Below are positions 51,961 to 60,900 of a stretch of 64,000 nt of DNA, piece by piece. How positions within the stretch are numbered: position 1 is the stretch's first letter; the number at the start of each line of letters is the position of its first letter. This stretch comes from Planctomycetota bacterium (GTDB lineage: Bacteria > Planctomycetota > UBA8742 > UBA2392): positions 372,001-436,000 of the forward strand of contig JAOSKM010000002.1 of NCBI GenBank assembly GCA_027493625.1, given 5' to 3'. Under the pieces are notes generated by a model that worked only from the letters and a program-made list of their open reading frames with translations, searched no databases and was not told the origin of the DNA. The position numbers and the translations under genes are program-made.

Positions 51961-52089
51961 ATGAAACCAGAGACACAGACACGAAGCCTTGCCCGCAGGG
52001 CGTTCGCCGAGTTCAGCAGCACGCTGCTGGCCCTGGCGCTGATCGCGGCCGTGAAGGCCTGGCAACTCCTGGCGGGGCAGGCCGGATGA
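51961..52089 (+). CDS. Small single-span membrane protein
   Basis: A 42-residue ORF with one predicted membrane helix (STLLALALIAAVKAWQLLAG) after a basic N-terminus. It overlaps the permease start as ATGA, so it is translationally coupled. GGA of the sequence acaggacgtgaacc lies about ten bases upstream. It may be an accessory subunit of the permease; function is unproven. Confidence 0.7.
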   Translation: MKPETQTRSLARRAFAEFSSTLLALALIAAVKAWQLLAGQAG

Positions 52090-53090
52090 TCGTGACGCTG
52101 CAGAAACCGGAAACGGCGCACCCGGCGACCGCCGTGGTGGTGCTGGCGATCGTGGTCGCGGTCGCGAAGCTGGCGCACCTGCTGGCGCCGGGCGTGCCCG
52201 GCGTGGTGTGGGCGCTTGGCTTCGGCGTGCTGGCGGGCCACGGCGCCCGCAGCTCGGGGCGCGGCACGTTGCAGCTGCCCTACGAGGTGCCGCTGACGGC
52301 GGGCTTCGTGATGATGGGCGCCGAGGTGACGCCGGAGGTGTTCAAGCTGGTGGGCTGGAACGGCCTGCTGGGTGTCGCGCTGCTGTGGGCGCTGGTGATC
52401 GTGGGATTCGCCGTGGCGACCCGGCTGCGCCTGTTGCCCTCGCGGCTCGCCGGGCTGTTTGCCCTGGGGTTGTCCGGCTGCGGCGTCTCGGCGATTACCG
52501 CCGTGGCAAAGCGCGACCGCGCCGTGGAAGGCACGCCGCAAACGGTGGCGACGGTGGTGATCATGGGCGCCGGCGCGATCGCGCTGGTTGTGTACCCGCT
52601 GCTCGGCCACGTGCTGGGGCTGGACGCCGCCACCTTCGGCACCTTCGCCGGGCTGACCATCGCCAACAACGCCGAGTCACTGGCCGCCGCGGGCACCCGT
52701 GAAGACCCCGCGCTGCTGCTGGCGGCTGCCTACAAGGTTGTGGTGAACGCCTTCGAGGGCCTGGCGGTGGTGCTGTACCTGTGGCTGTTCGCGGGGCGCC
52801 GGCGCGGGCAGTTGCCGGCCGCGAAACTGGCGTTGCCGCGCGTGCCCGGCTTCGTGGTGGGGTTCACGGTGGTGGGCGCGGCGGCGCTGCTGGGCGCGTT
52901 CAGCGAGGCCGAGCGCCAGGCGCTGTCGGGCCTGACGCGCTGGGCATTCTTCATCGCGCTGGTGGGGGTTGGTTTCCGTACGCGGATCGACCAGCTGCGC
53001 CGCGCGATCAAGCCGGCGCTGGTGGGCCTGCTGCTGTGGGCCGCGGGCTCGGCGCTGGTGCTGGTTTGGCTGTTGCACGTGAGAGGATGA
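52086..53090 (+). CDS. YeiH/UPF0324-type membrane transporter, putative sulfate exporter family
   Basis: A 334-residue membrane protein with about ten hydrophobic spans. Family features: GFGVLAGHG, PYEVPLTAGFVMMGAEVT, LSGCGVSAITAV and the C-terminal WAFFIALVGVGFRTRIDQL. The family is annotated as putative sulfate exporters, but its substrate is not firmly proven. Between cysC and sulfite reductase, a role in sulfite or sulfate movement is likely. It starts four bases inside the preceding small ORF. Confidence 0.85.
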   Translation: MIVTLQKPETAHPATAVVVLAIVVAVAKLAHLLAPGVPGVVWALGFGVLAGHGARSSGRGTLQLPYEVPLTAGFVMMGAEVTPEVFKLVGWNGLLGVALLWALVIVGFAVATRLRLLPSRLAGLFALGLSGCGVSAITAVAKRDRAVEGTPQTVATVVIMGAGAIALVVYPLLGHVLGLDAATFGTFAGLTIANNAESLAAAGTREDPALLLAAAYKVVVNAFEGLAVVLYLWLFAGRRRGQLPAAKLALPRVPGFVVGFTVVGAAALLGAFSEAERQALSGLTRWAFFIALVGVGFRTRIDQLRRAIKPALVGLLLWAAGSALVLVWLLHVRG

Positions 53091-53093
53091 GAG

Positions 53094-55451
53094 ATGGAAC
53101 CTGAAGTCAGGCACATTGCGAAGACCGACTACTCGAAGCACCGCGTGCTGCGCAGCAGCGGCGAAGTGACGATCGACGGCGTGTACCCGGAGCGCGAGGC
53201 GGGCTTCTACATGGTGCGCGTGCGCGTGCCGGGCGGGCTGCTGACGATCGCGCAGGCCTACGCGCTTGCGGAGTTCGCGGGCAGCTACGCGAACGGCGAG
53301 TGGCACATCGACACCCGCGCCAACGTGGAGTTCCACGGTGTGGCCGAGGCGAAGCTGCTTGCGTTCATCGAGGCGATCGAGACCACGGGCCTCAGCACCC
53401 GGGGCGCCTGCGGCGACAGCGTGCGCAACATCGTGACCGGCAGCGAGACCGCCAGCGCGAACGTGGCGCGCATCCAGCGCGTGGTGGAAACGCTGACCCG
53501 CATGTTCGCGGGCAAGCCGGAGTTCGAGACCCTGCCGCGCAAGTTCAAGATCGCGTTCTACGCAGCCGACGATCGCGAGCCGCTGCACCGCATCAATGAC
53601 CTGGGTTTTGTGGAGGAGGCTGCCGTGGGCGAGGCGCCCACGACCGGTGCAGGCGGGGCGCCTGCGCTACGTTTCACAGTCTGGATCGGCGGCGGGCTGG
53701 GGCGTGAACCGCGGCTGGGCGACCTGCTGTTCCGCCACGTGCCGGAGCAGGCCGTGCCCGGCCTGGTGGCCGCCGCCGTGCTGGTGCACAACGAACAGTC
53801 AAACCGCAAGAACCGCGCCCGCGCGCGCCTGAAGTTCGTGCTGGAAGAGTTGGGCCTGGCGCGCGTGCGAAACCTGATCCTGGAGAAGTGGGTGCCGCCG
53901 CCCGAGGTGGACACCGCGCCGTGCCTTGCCCTGGAAGCGCCACCGGTGCGTTTCAGCTCGAACGGCATCCACGTCCAGGATGATGGACGCTTCCGCGTGC
54001 GCGTACCGGTTGTGGCGGGCGACCTGGGCGGAGAACAGGCGGCAGCGATCACGCGCGCCGCCGAGCGCTCAGGCGCCGCCACCCTGGTGTTGTCCGCACG
54101 CCAGAACCTGTCGATCCCGGATGTGGAAGCCGCTCAGGTGCCCGGCCTGGTGCGCGAACTGGAAGCGCTGGGCTACCCGCCTGCAGGCTGGTTCGGCGCG
54201 CGCGACATCGTGGCGTGCCCGGGCGCCACCAGCTGCCGCAAGGGTTTCGTCGAGACACACGATTTCGCGCGAGAGCTGTCCGATGCGCTGGAAGACGCCG
54301 CCGCGCCCGCGTGGGCCAAGCGCCTGCGCATCAGCGTCAGCGGCTGCCCCAACAGTTGCTCGCAGCCGCAGCTCTATGACCTCGGCTTCCGCGGCAACGC
54401 CGGCAAAGCCAACGGCCAGGTGGTGAAGGGCTACGACCTGCTGCTGGGCGGGCGGCTCTACGGCCGAACGTTGCTGGCGCAGCAGTTTGCCGGTCTGCTC
54501 AGCCGGCAGGACGTGTTGGCGACAGCGACGGCGGCGGTGCGCGTGTACGCGCAGCTGGCGCATGGAGAGGAACCGTTCGATGAGCTGATCGAACGCGTCG
54601 GCCTGCACGCTTTCGCGCGTCGGCTGCGTGAAGGGGTGACGCTGGAGCAGGGCGAGTGGGCGGCGCCGCTGCCGGAGATTGCCGCGCCCGTGGACAGCGC
54701 ACAGGCCGAGGCTGCGTCGGCAGCGCTCGAGACGCGCTCGCCGCGCGAGATCCTGCAGTGGGCGCTGGACACCTACGGCGACTCGCTGCTGATCACCAGC
54801 GCGCTGGGTGCGGGCGGCGTGCTGCTGGCCCAGTACCTGAAAGAGCTGGCGCCGGGGCACCCCACGTTCCTGATCGACACCGGCAAGCTGTTTCCGGAGA
54901 CGCTGGCCTACTACCGGCAGCTGCGCGAACAGTTCGGCCTGAAGCTGCTGGCCGTCGGCAGCGGCTTCGGCGAGCAGGAGTTCGCCGAGATCTACGGCGA
55001 ACGGCTGTGGGAGCGCGACCCAGACCTGTGCTGCAACATCCGCAAGGTGCAGGTGCTGGGCCGCCTGCGCCAGGGCAAGCGCGCCTGGGTCAGCGGCCTG
55101 CGGCGCGAACAGGGCGGCGAGCGCGCGAACGCCAACGTGCTGGAGCTGCAGTCCGACGGACTGCTGAAAGTACAGCCGCTGGCTTTCGTGTCGCGCAAGT
55201 GGATCGATGAGGAGCTGCGAAACTACGGGCTGCCGCAGCACCCGCTGCACGGCCTGGGCTACCGCAGCGTGGGCTGCGAGCCCTGCACCCGCGCCGTGAA
55301 GGATGGTGAACAGGAACGCGCCGGCCGCTGGGCCGGCCTGGTCAAGACGGAGTGCGGCCTGCACCGTAGCGCAGGCGCCCCGCCTGCACAGGTCGCGGGC
55401 GCCTCGCCCGCGACACGCCCGCACGGAGGGATAAGCCATGACGCAGAATGA
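53094..55451 (+). CDS. Sulfite reductase fused to APS reductase (NirA/SIR-CysH fusion)
   Basis: A 785-residue bifunctional protein. Residues 1-530 are a ferredoxin-type nitrite/sulfite reductase: two NIR_SIR halves, with siroheme-[4Fe-4S] ligands C-x5-C in CPGATSC (about 375-381) and C-x3-C in GCPNSC (about 418-422). Residues 555-765 are a CysH-type reductase with SALGAGG P-loop and catalytic Cys in KTECGLH (about 753). Cys pairs CC (about 645) and CEPC (about 727) mark a [4Fe-4S] APS-type enzyme. Fusion would channel sulfite from one site to the other. Repeat-derived segments lie at residues 178-193 and after ECGLH. Confidence 0.92.
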   Translation: MEPEVRHIAKTDYSKHRVLRSSGEVTIDGVYPEREAGFYMVRVRVPGGLLTIAQAYALAEFAGSYANGEWHIDTRANVEFHGVAEAKLLAFIEAIETTGLSTRGACGDSVRNIVTGSETASANVARIQRVVETLTRMFAGKPEFETLPRKFKIAFYAADDREPLHRINDLGFVEEAAVGEAPTTGAGGAPALRFTVWIGGGLGREPRLGDLLFRHVPEQAVPGLVAAAVLVHNEQSNRKNRARARLKFVLEELGLARVRNLILEKWVPPPEVDTAPCLALEAPPVRFSSNGIHVQDDGRFRVRVPVVAGDLGGEQAAAITRAAERSGAATLVLSARQNLSIPDVEAAQVPGLVRELEALGYPPAGWFGARDIVACPGATSCRKGFVETHDFARELSDALEDAAAPAWAKRLRISVSGCPNSCSQPQLYDLGFRGNAGKANGQVVKGYDLLLGGRLYGRTLLAQQFAGLLSRQDVLATATAAVRVYAQLAHGEEPFDELIERVGLHAFARRLREGVTLEQGEWAAPLPEIAAPVDSAQAEAASAALETRSPREILQWALDTYGDSLLITSALGAGGVLLAQYLKELAPGHPTFLIDTGKLFPETLAYYRQLREQFGLKLLAVGSGFGEQEFAEIYGERLWERDPDLCCNIRKVQVLGRLRQGKRAWVSGLRREQGGERANANVLELQSDGLLKVQPLAFVSRKWIDEELRNYGLPQHPLHGLGYRSVGCEPCTRAVKDGEQERAGRWAGLVKTECGLHRSAGAPPAQVAGASPATRPHGGISHDAE
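53625..53671. repeat. In-frame repeat inside the sulfite reductase domain
   Basis: Two adjoining palindromes, GTGGGCGAGGCGCCCAC and GCAGGCGGGGCGCCTGC, encode VGEAPTTGAGGAPAL, absent from the family at this point (between GFVEEAA and RFTVWIGGG). The reverse complement of the 47 bases recurs near the gene's 3' end with few mismatches. Confidence 0.85.
55365..55414. repeat. Inverted copy of the same repeat at the 3' end of the fusion gene
   Basis: It starts cgtagcgcaggcgccccgcc and continues cgcgggcgcctcgcccgcg, matching the reverse complement of 53625-53671. It encodes RSAGAPPAQVAGASPATRP directly after the catalytic ECGLH, where CysH proteins normally end. Confidence 0.85.
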
Positions 55452-56331
55452 GAAACCCGGCATCGTGACACTGGTGGGCGCAGGCCCCGGCGACCCGGAC
55501 CTGCTGACCGTGGGCGCCGCCCGGGCGCTGGGCCGCGCCGACGTGGTGGTGCACGACAACCTGGTGTGCCCGGAAATCCTGGCGCTCACCCCGCAGGCCG
55601 AGCACATCGACGTCGGCAAGCTGCCCTTCGGCAAGCAGACCGCGCAGGAGACCATCAACGGCATCCTGGTGCGCGAAGGCTCGCTCGGCCGCAATGTGGT
55701 GCGGCTCAAGGGCGGCGACCCGTTCATCTTCGGGCGCGGGACGGAAGAAGTCGAAGCGCTGCACAACGCGGGCGTGCCGTTCCGCGTGATCGCGGGTGTG
55801 ACGTCGCTGAACGGCGTGCTGGGCGCCGCCGGCGTGGCGCTGACCACACGCGGGCTCAAGCGTGGCTTCGCGGTGTTCAGCGGCGCGGGCAGCAGCGCGG
55901 CCGAGTTCCGCTCCTGGGCGGCGTACCCCGGCCCGGTGGTGGTCTACATGGGCGTGCACAGCGCCGCGGAGATCAGCCGCGAGTTCATCGCCGCCGGCCG
56001 CGAGGCAGCCGAGCCCGTGGTGGTGGTGGCGCGAGGCGGCACGCCGCGCGAGACGATCGCCGAGACCACACTGGAAGCGCTGCCGGTGCTGCTGGCCAAC
56101 GCGGCCGAGTGGACGCCCGCCATCATCGTGATCGGTGCTTCGCGCGAGCACGCGTTCAAGGCTCGGCCGCTCGACGGCAAGGTGGCGGTGTTCAGCGGCG
56201 GTTCGCTGGACAGCCCGGTCGCCGACGAGTTGCGCGCCCTCGGAGCCATTCCGGCGCGGGGCGTGAAGCATGAGCCGGCGCACGCCTTCGCGCGGGAAGT
56301 AGCCGCGCCCGTGGAGGTGCCCAAACAGTAA
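55438..56331 (+). CDS. cobA: Uroporphyrinogen-III C-methyltransferase
   Basis: SUMT makes precorrin-2 for siroheme, the cofactor of the upstream sulfite reductase. The 297-residue protein has VGAGPGDPDLLTVGAARAL, VVRLKGGDPFIFGRGTEEVEAL and the GVTSLNGVLGAAGVALTTRG segment. About 45 C-terminal residues beyond the methyltransferase resemble the start of a uroporphyrinogen-III synthase-like domain (VAVFSGGSLDSPVADELRAL) and may be a truncated fusion. It overlaps the upstream gene by 14 bases. Confidence 0.92.
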   Translation: MTQNEKPGIVTLVGAGPGDPDLLTVGAARALGRADVVVHDNLVCPEILALTPQAEHIDVGKLPFGKQTAQETINGILVREGSLGRNVVRLKGGDPFIFGRGTEEVEALHNAGVPFRVIAGVTSLNGVLGAAGVALTTRGLKRGFAVFSGAGSSAAEFRSWAAYPGPVVVYMGVHSAAEISREFIAAGREAAEPVVVVARGGTPRETIAETTLEALPVLLANAAEWTPAIIVIGASREHAFKARPLDGKVAVFSGGSLDSPVADELRALGAIPARGVKHEPAHAFAREVAAPVEVPKQ

Positions 56332-56333
56332 AC

Positions 56334-56413
56334 GAAGGCGGCGCCTGCCGATGCTCGAGCAGGCCCGTGACGAGCCGGCCGCATGGGGCGGCCGGAGTGC
56401 AGGCGCCGCCTTC
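56334..56413 (+). terminator. Long hairpin after the sulfur operon
   Basis: GAAGGCGGCGCCTGC (56334-56348) and GCAGGCGCCGCCTTC (56399-56413) are perfect 15-base inverted repeats, followed by ACATTTTC. They enclose a second hairpin GCCGGCCGC/GCGGCCGG. It is either a terminator or another palindromic repeat; the GGCGCCTGC word also occurs in the in-frame repeat at 53625-53671. Confidence 0.7.
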
Positions 56414-56495
56414 ACATTTTCTTGATGCGCGGGTGCCGCCGGGGAAATCTACTACCCCGGTGCGCCCGAGTGCGCGGCGCGAACCGAGGAGCGCC

Positions 56496-57617
56496 ATGCG
56501 ACTGCTGATCATCTCCGCTTCCGCCGGCCACGGCCACGTGCGCGCCGCCCAGGCGCTGGAAGCATGGGCGCGCGAGCTGTACCCGACCGCCGAGGTGCGC
56601 AACGTCGATATCCTGGACTACACGGCCGCGATCTACCGCAAAGCCTACGCCGCGAGCTACCTGAAGCTGGCGGATCGCGCGCCCGAGCTGTGGGGCTATC
56701 TGTTCAACAAGGGAGACCGCCCCAAGGCGCAGAAGCGCCAGGCCGCGATCATCCGCGCCTTTGACCGCATCGAGTTCGCGGGCTTTCGCGCCATGCTGCG
56801 CGAGTTCGCGCCGGACCACCTGCTGTGCACGCATTTCCTGCCCGCGCAGATCCTGCGCCCCTATGAAGGAAAGGACTGGGTCAGTTTCTCGCTCAACCTG
56901 TGCGTGACCGACTACGTGGCCCACGGCTTCTGGGCGCAGCCCAATGCCACGCGCATTTTCGTGGGCAGCGGCGAGGCCAGGGAAGAACTGGTGGACAAGG
57001 GCATCGAGCGCGAACGGGTCAGCCTGGCCGGCATCCCGATCATGCCGCAGTTCAGCCGCGAGTACCACCGCGACGCCCTGTGCGAGAAGTTCGGGCTTGA
57101 TCCAGCCGTGCCGACCGTGCTGGCCATGAGCGGCGGCTGGGGCGCGGCCGGCCTGCCCGCACTGGTGGAGACGATCCTGGGCTTCGGGCCCGTGCAGGTG
57201 ATCGCGATCGCCGGGCGCAACGAACGCATGCGCGAGGAAGTGGCGAGGGTGAAAACGCCCGCCGGCTCGCGCTGCCTGGCGCTGGGCTTTGTCGACAACA
57301 TCCACGAATACATGGCGGTTTCCGGCCTGTGCGTGACCAAGAGCGGCGGCCTGACCACGGCCGAGTGCCTGGCGATGGGCCTGCCGATGCTGGTGCCCAA
57401 CCCGATCCCGGGGCAGGAGGCGCGCAACGCGGAGTATGTGACCGAGCTGGGCGCGGCCATGATCGCCCGCAGCCCCGGGGCGCTGCGCCACAAGCTGGCC
57501 AGGTTCCTGGGTGACCCGGAGCTGCGCGCCCGCATGCAGACCAGTGCCCGTGGGCACAACGCGCCGCGCGCGGCCGTGGAGATACTGCGCCGCGTGATGG
57601 ACGTGCAGCACCGCTGA
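56496..57617 (+). CDS. MGDG synthase/UgtP-like glycosyltransferase
   Basis: A 373-residue GT28-type enzyme with the MGDG_synth N-terminal domain (LLIISASAGHGHVRAAQALEAW) and the C-terminal UDP-sugar domain (GGWGAAGLP, GFVDNIHEYM, TKSGGLTTAECLAMGLP). It transfers a sugar from a nucleotide donor to diacylglycerol or a similar lipid at the inner membrane. GAGGAG four bases before the ATG at 56496 decides the start. A single-gene unit between two regulatory hairpin/promoter regions. Confidence 0.9.
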   Translation: MRLLIISASAGHGHVRAAQALEAWARELYPTAEVRNVDILDYTAAIYRKAYAASYLKLADRAPELWGYLFNKGDRPKAQKRQAAIIRAFDRIEFAGFRAMLREFAPDHLLCTHFLPAQILRPYEGKDWVSFSLNLCVTDYVAHGFWAQPNATRIFVGSGEAREELVDKGIERERVSLAGIPIMPQFSREYHRDALCEKFGLDPAVPTVLAMSGGWGAAGLPALVETILGFGPVQVIAIAGRNERMREEVARVKTPAGSRCLALGFVDNIHEYMAVSGLCVTKSGGLTTAECLAMGLPMLVPNPIPGQEARNAEYVTELGAAMIARSPGALRHKLARFLGDPELRARMQTSARGHNAPRAAVEILRRVMDVQHR

Positions 57618-57745
57618 CCCAATATCCCCGCCACGAGTGGATTCATCACGTGTGGTCTCGCGAGGCTGGGGGAGTTTCCCCCCAAGGTGGGGAAATTTTC
57701 CCGACGGTTTCTGCTCCGCGACCCCAGAAGCCCGTACTCCGGCGC

Positions 57746-57761
57746 TGGCACACCTGTTGCT
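57746..57761 (+). promoter_or_regulatory. Sigma-54 promoter, site 1
   Basis: TGGCACACCTGTTGCT has GG and GC separated by exactly ten bases, matching the -24/-12 consensus TGGCACG-N4-TTGCW with one deviation. The predicted start is about 57772, 23 bases before the next ATG. Confidence 0.82.
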
Positions 57762-57794
57762 CTGTTCGCGTGCGAAACCGACAGCAGGTGCAAC

Positions 57795-58247
57795 ATGCAG
57801 AATCCAGCATCGAACCCGGCGGAGTTCAGGCTGCGCGACAGCGGCAGCAGCGGCGTCTGGCGCTCCGTGGCACAGGTGCCCGAATACGTGGCGGAAGAAG
57901 CCGCCACGTCCGAGGATTACGTCCATCGCATGAGCCAGCAGTTGTGGTCCAGGCCCACAGTCCGGATTCAGCGCTTGAAGGAAGCCGCGGCGCAGGCCCG
58001 CGAACCGGAACCCGCCAACGCCGCCAACGCCGCCTGGGACCTGGCGGTGGCCTTCGCTATCCACGCCCTGTCTATTGAGCCGGGACCCGCCCGTGACAGG
58101 GCGGAGGCGCGCTGCCTGGATTCACTGGAGGCTGCAATCTCGGCGGGTCATGCGCGCCCGGACCCGAGTCACCCGGACTTCATCGGTGTCGCAGCCAACC
58201 CGCGTTTTCTTGCTCTCGCGACCGTGAATCTGCGCCGGCCGGCCTAG
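57795..58247 (+). CDS. Hypothetical protein under sigma-54 control
   Basis: A 150-residue soluble, helical protein (MQNPASNPAEFRLRDSGSSG, later WDLAVAFAIHALSIEPGPAR). AGG six bases upstream and the sigma-54 start site fix the ATG at 57795. The Ala-rich middle and the ending AANPRFLALATVNLRRP hint at a TPR-like helical hairpin. No family was recognised. Confidence 0.7.
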   Translation: MQNPASNPAEFRLRDSGSSGVWRSVAQVPEYVAEEAATSEDYVHRMSQQLWSRPTVRIQRLKEAAAQAREPEPANAANAAWDLAVAFAIHALSIEPGPARDRAEARCLDSLEAAISAGHARPDPSHPDFIGVAANPRFLALATVNLRRPA

Positions 58248-58258
58248 AGGAGACAGCC

Positions 58259-58564
58259 ATGCCGCTGAGACAACCAGCGAAGTTCGAAACCGCACCCTAC
58301 TACGAATTGATCGAGCGCTACGGCATGCAGCCGCGCTATCACCTGCTGCGCATCGACGACCAGACCTGGGCGCTCACCAGCCCCGATGCCGGCCTGGTGC
58401 GGCTGCAGTATGAGACCGCGCTGGAGATCATGGCCGTGGACGCGCTGCTGTGGCTGCGCAGAGACCTGGGCTACCAGGTCGCCGATGAAGACATTGAGGC
58501 CCAGCCACCCGCCAAGATACTTCGAATGGTGCGCGACACAGTCAGCGAGGTCGCCATCAGGTAG
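58259..58564 (+). CDS. Small hypothetical protein, probably in operon with the preceding gene
   Basis: A 101-residue protein, GAGGAG seven bases before the ATG, 11 bases after the previous stop. It has a beta-rich N-terminal half (YHLLRIDDQTWALTSPDAG) and a helical C-terminus. It overlaps the convergent kinase gene by eight bases at the 3' ends. No family was recognised. Confidence 0.7.
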   Translation: MPLRQPAKFETAPYYELIERYGMQPRYHLLRIDDQTWALTSPDAGLVRLQYETALEIMAVDALLWLRRDLGYQVADEDIEAQPPAKILRMVRDTVSEVAIR

Positions 58565-60400
58565 CCGACTCCACGGTGTGGGGCAGCGTCAGGCTGACCA
58601 CGGTGCCGCCCTGGGGCGGGCAGTCGATGCGGACTTCGCCGCCGTGGCGCTCGATCACGCGTTTCACCAGCGCCAGGCCCAGGCCGGTGCCGCGCCCCTT
58701 GGTTGTGAAGAATGGCTCGAAAGCACGGTTGCGGACCTCGGGCGGTATGCCGGGGCCGTTGTCGGCAATGCGCAGCACGCAGAAGTTGCCGTCATCCTGC
58801 AGTTCGGTACGGATCTCGCCCTGGCCGTTCATGGCCTGGGCCGCGTTCAGGTAGATGTTCAGCAACGCCTCGCGCAGGTAATCCACGTCCACTTTGAGCG
58901 TGCACTGCGAAACCGGCATTTCGACCTGTACGTCTTTCGATCGCGGGTCGACGGCCAGCAACCTCGCGGTTTCGGCGAGCAGGTCGTTGAGCGGCACATC
59001 CGCCAGCTTCAGCTCTCGCGGGCGCGCGTACATCAACAGGTCCTGCAGCGTCTCGACCAGCGCGTCGATGCGCGCCAGCACTTCGCCCATGATCTGGTGT
59101 TCGCCGGTTTCCTTGGGATAGCGCCCGCGCAGGATCTGGATCACGCCCGCGATGCCGGCCAGGGGGTTCTTCACCTCGTGGGCCACCACGGCCGCCATCT
59201 GGCCGATCGCCGCCAGCGCTTCCTGTTCCTGCAGCTTCTTCTGCAGGCGCTTTTCATCGGTAAGGTCGCGTACCACGCCGGTGAACACGCGAGTGGTGTG
59301 GTCGCGCACGTCGCTGACGGAAAGGTGGATCGGGAATTGCTCCCCGTTCTTGTGCAGGGCGACAACCTCGCGCCCCTTGCCGATAATGCCGGCCACGCCG
59401 GTCTCGACGTAGCGACTCAGATAGCCGTCGTGCTGCTCACGGTCTGGGGAAGGCATCAGCATCGAGACGTTGTTGCCCACCATCTCTTCGCGTTCGTAGC
59501 CGAAGATGCGGCAAGCCGCGCTGTTGGCTGTCTGGATTGAGCCGCTTGTGTCGATGGTGATGATGCCCTCGACTGCGCTCTCCACCACCGCCGCCATCAG
59601 CTGCTCTGAGGCGTACAATTCATTACGGGTACGGTCGAGCGCGGCCTGGCTGGCCTCGAGCTTCTGCTCCACGCGCTGGTGGTCGGTCACGTCTTCGCCT
59701 GAGCACAATACGCCAGTCAACCGTCCCTGTTCGTCACTCAGGATCAGGTTGTGCCACTTGAACTTGCGTCGTCGGCCGCCACGCGCCACGATTTCGTTCT
59801 CAAAGTGAATCGGCAATTCACGTTTGCCCTGCATCGACTCGCTGTACATTTCGCGGATCGCCGGCCGGAGTTCTTCAGGCACGAACTCCTCAATCCAGTT
59901 GCGCCCGAGCAGCCTTTCCCCTGCAGCGCCCAGCAACTCGTAACCGCGGCGGTTTAGCAGCGTGATGCGGGCATGCGCGTCCAGGCCCAGCAGCATTACA
60001 CCGGCAATGTCGAGGTAATCGCGCTCGCGCTGGATGCTGGCCTGGTATTCCTTGCGCAACCGGATCTGGTAGGTCACCAGCCCGGCGCAGAGCAACAGCG
60101 CCCCGCTGGTCATGGCGCGGTTGACCAAGTAGATTTCTTCCCCAGGCCCGGCTCGGAATACGCCATTCCCAGCAGGTTCAACAGCAGGCATACGCCCGCC
60201 AGGCTCCAGACGAAGCCCTGGCTGCGGGTCCACAGACCCAGCAGCACCACCAGCACATAGGGCGCACCGCCGGCGACGCCAAGGGGTGTCATCAGGTCGA
60301 AGGTCCAGGTAACGGCAATGCCCGTCGCAACTGCTATCCACAACCAGCGGGGTATGGCAGCGTCCGTGACGACTGCCGCATCTTGCTCGGTTGTCGTCAT
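58557..60400 (-). CDS. FixL-like PAS sensor histidine kinase with N-terminal membrane domain (frameshifted)
   Basis: The N-terminal frame (from ATG 60400; three to four membrane spans, about residues 18-110) and the main frame join if one C is added to the C4 run at 60140-60143. This gives 614 residues. PAS1 (about 125-230) is followed by a FixL-type PAS2 (MLMPSPDREQHDGYL, IIGKGREVVALHKNGEQFPI). HisKA has VVAHEVKNPLAGI. HATPase has NIYLNAAQAM, DNGPGIPPE, FEPFFTTKGRGTGLGLALV. It probably phosphorylates the adjacent receivers or NtrC-type regulator. Confidence 0.88.
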
Positions 60401-60440
60401 TGCACGCGCCCTAGACCTTTGCCCGATATGTGCTGCAATG

Positions 60441-60456
60441 TGGCACGAATCCTGCA
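60441..60456 (+). promoter_or_regulatory. Sigma-54 promoter, site 2
   Basis: TGGCACGAATCCTGCA has a perfect TGGCACG and GC at the correct spacing (GG-N10-GC). The start would be about 60467, before the receiver gene at 60517. It lies just upstream of the divergent kinase gene. Confidence 0.82.
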
Positions 60457-60516
60457 CTGCTACTCGTGAAAGGCGGAGAAATCAGTCTGCCTTGGCCACC
60501 GGGCAAGACAACAGAG

Positions 60517-60900
60517 ATGTGCGCAGCAACACACAACCGAATCCTGATCGTCGATGACGAGGCGTTGATCCGCTGGTCGCTGCGGGAGAGGTTGCAGGCG
60601 GCGGGCCTCGACGTGCTGGAAGCAGCCGATGGCGCCAGCGCCCTGGACCAGATCAGCCACAACGGTATTTGCGCCGCCCTGCTTGACTTACGCCTGCCCG
60701 ACATCAGCGGCCTGGACGTGCTCAAGGCCTTCCGCGTCAACCACCCCGATTGCCCGGTCTGGATCATGACCGCCTACGGCACACCGGCCGTGGAGGAACT
60801 GGCCGAACGTCTGGGCGTGCGCGGCTTCCTGAACAAGCCCTTCGACATGGACGAGCTGGTGCAACAGATCACCACCACGATGGGGCTGGGGGAGCGATGA
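60517..60900 (+). CDS. Single-domain response regulator (receiver 1)
   Basis: A 127-residue stand-alone receiver: acidic pair ILIVDDEALIRW, phospho-acceptor Asp in ALLDLRLPDISG (about 58), Thr/Ser in IMTAYGTP and Lys in LNKPFDMDEL. No output domain, so it acts as a phosphate relay or sink or by protein binding. The start at 60517 is downstream of the sigma-54 site; an earlier ATG at 60430 would precede the promoter. Close paralogue of the next gene. Confidence 0.92.
   Translation: MCAATHNRILIVDDEALIRWSLRERLQAAGLDVLEAADGASALDQISHNGICAALLDLRLPDISGLDVLKAFRVNHPDCPVWIMTAYGTPAVEELAERLGVRGFLNKPFDMDELVQQITTTMGLGER

Noticed and set aside
54069..55859. A 596-codon minus-strand frame opposite the reductase fusion
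   Set aside because: The plus strand has all siroheme and Fe-S ligands, and the antisense frame has no motif.
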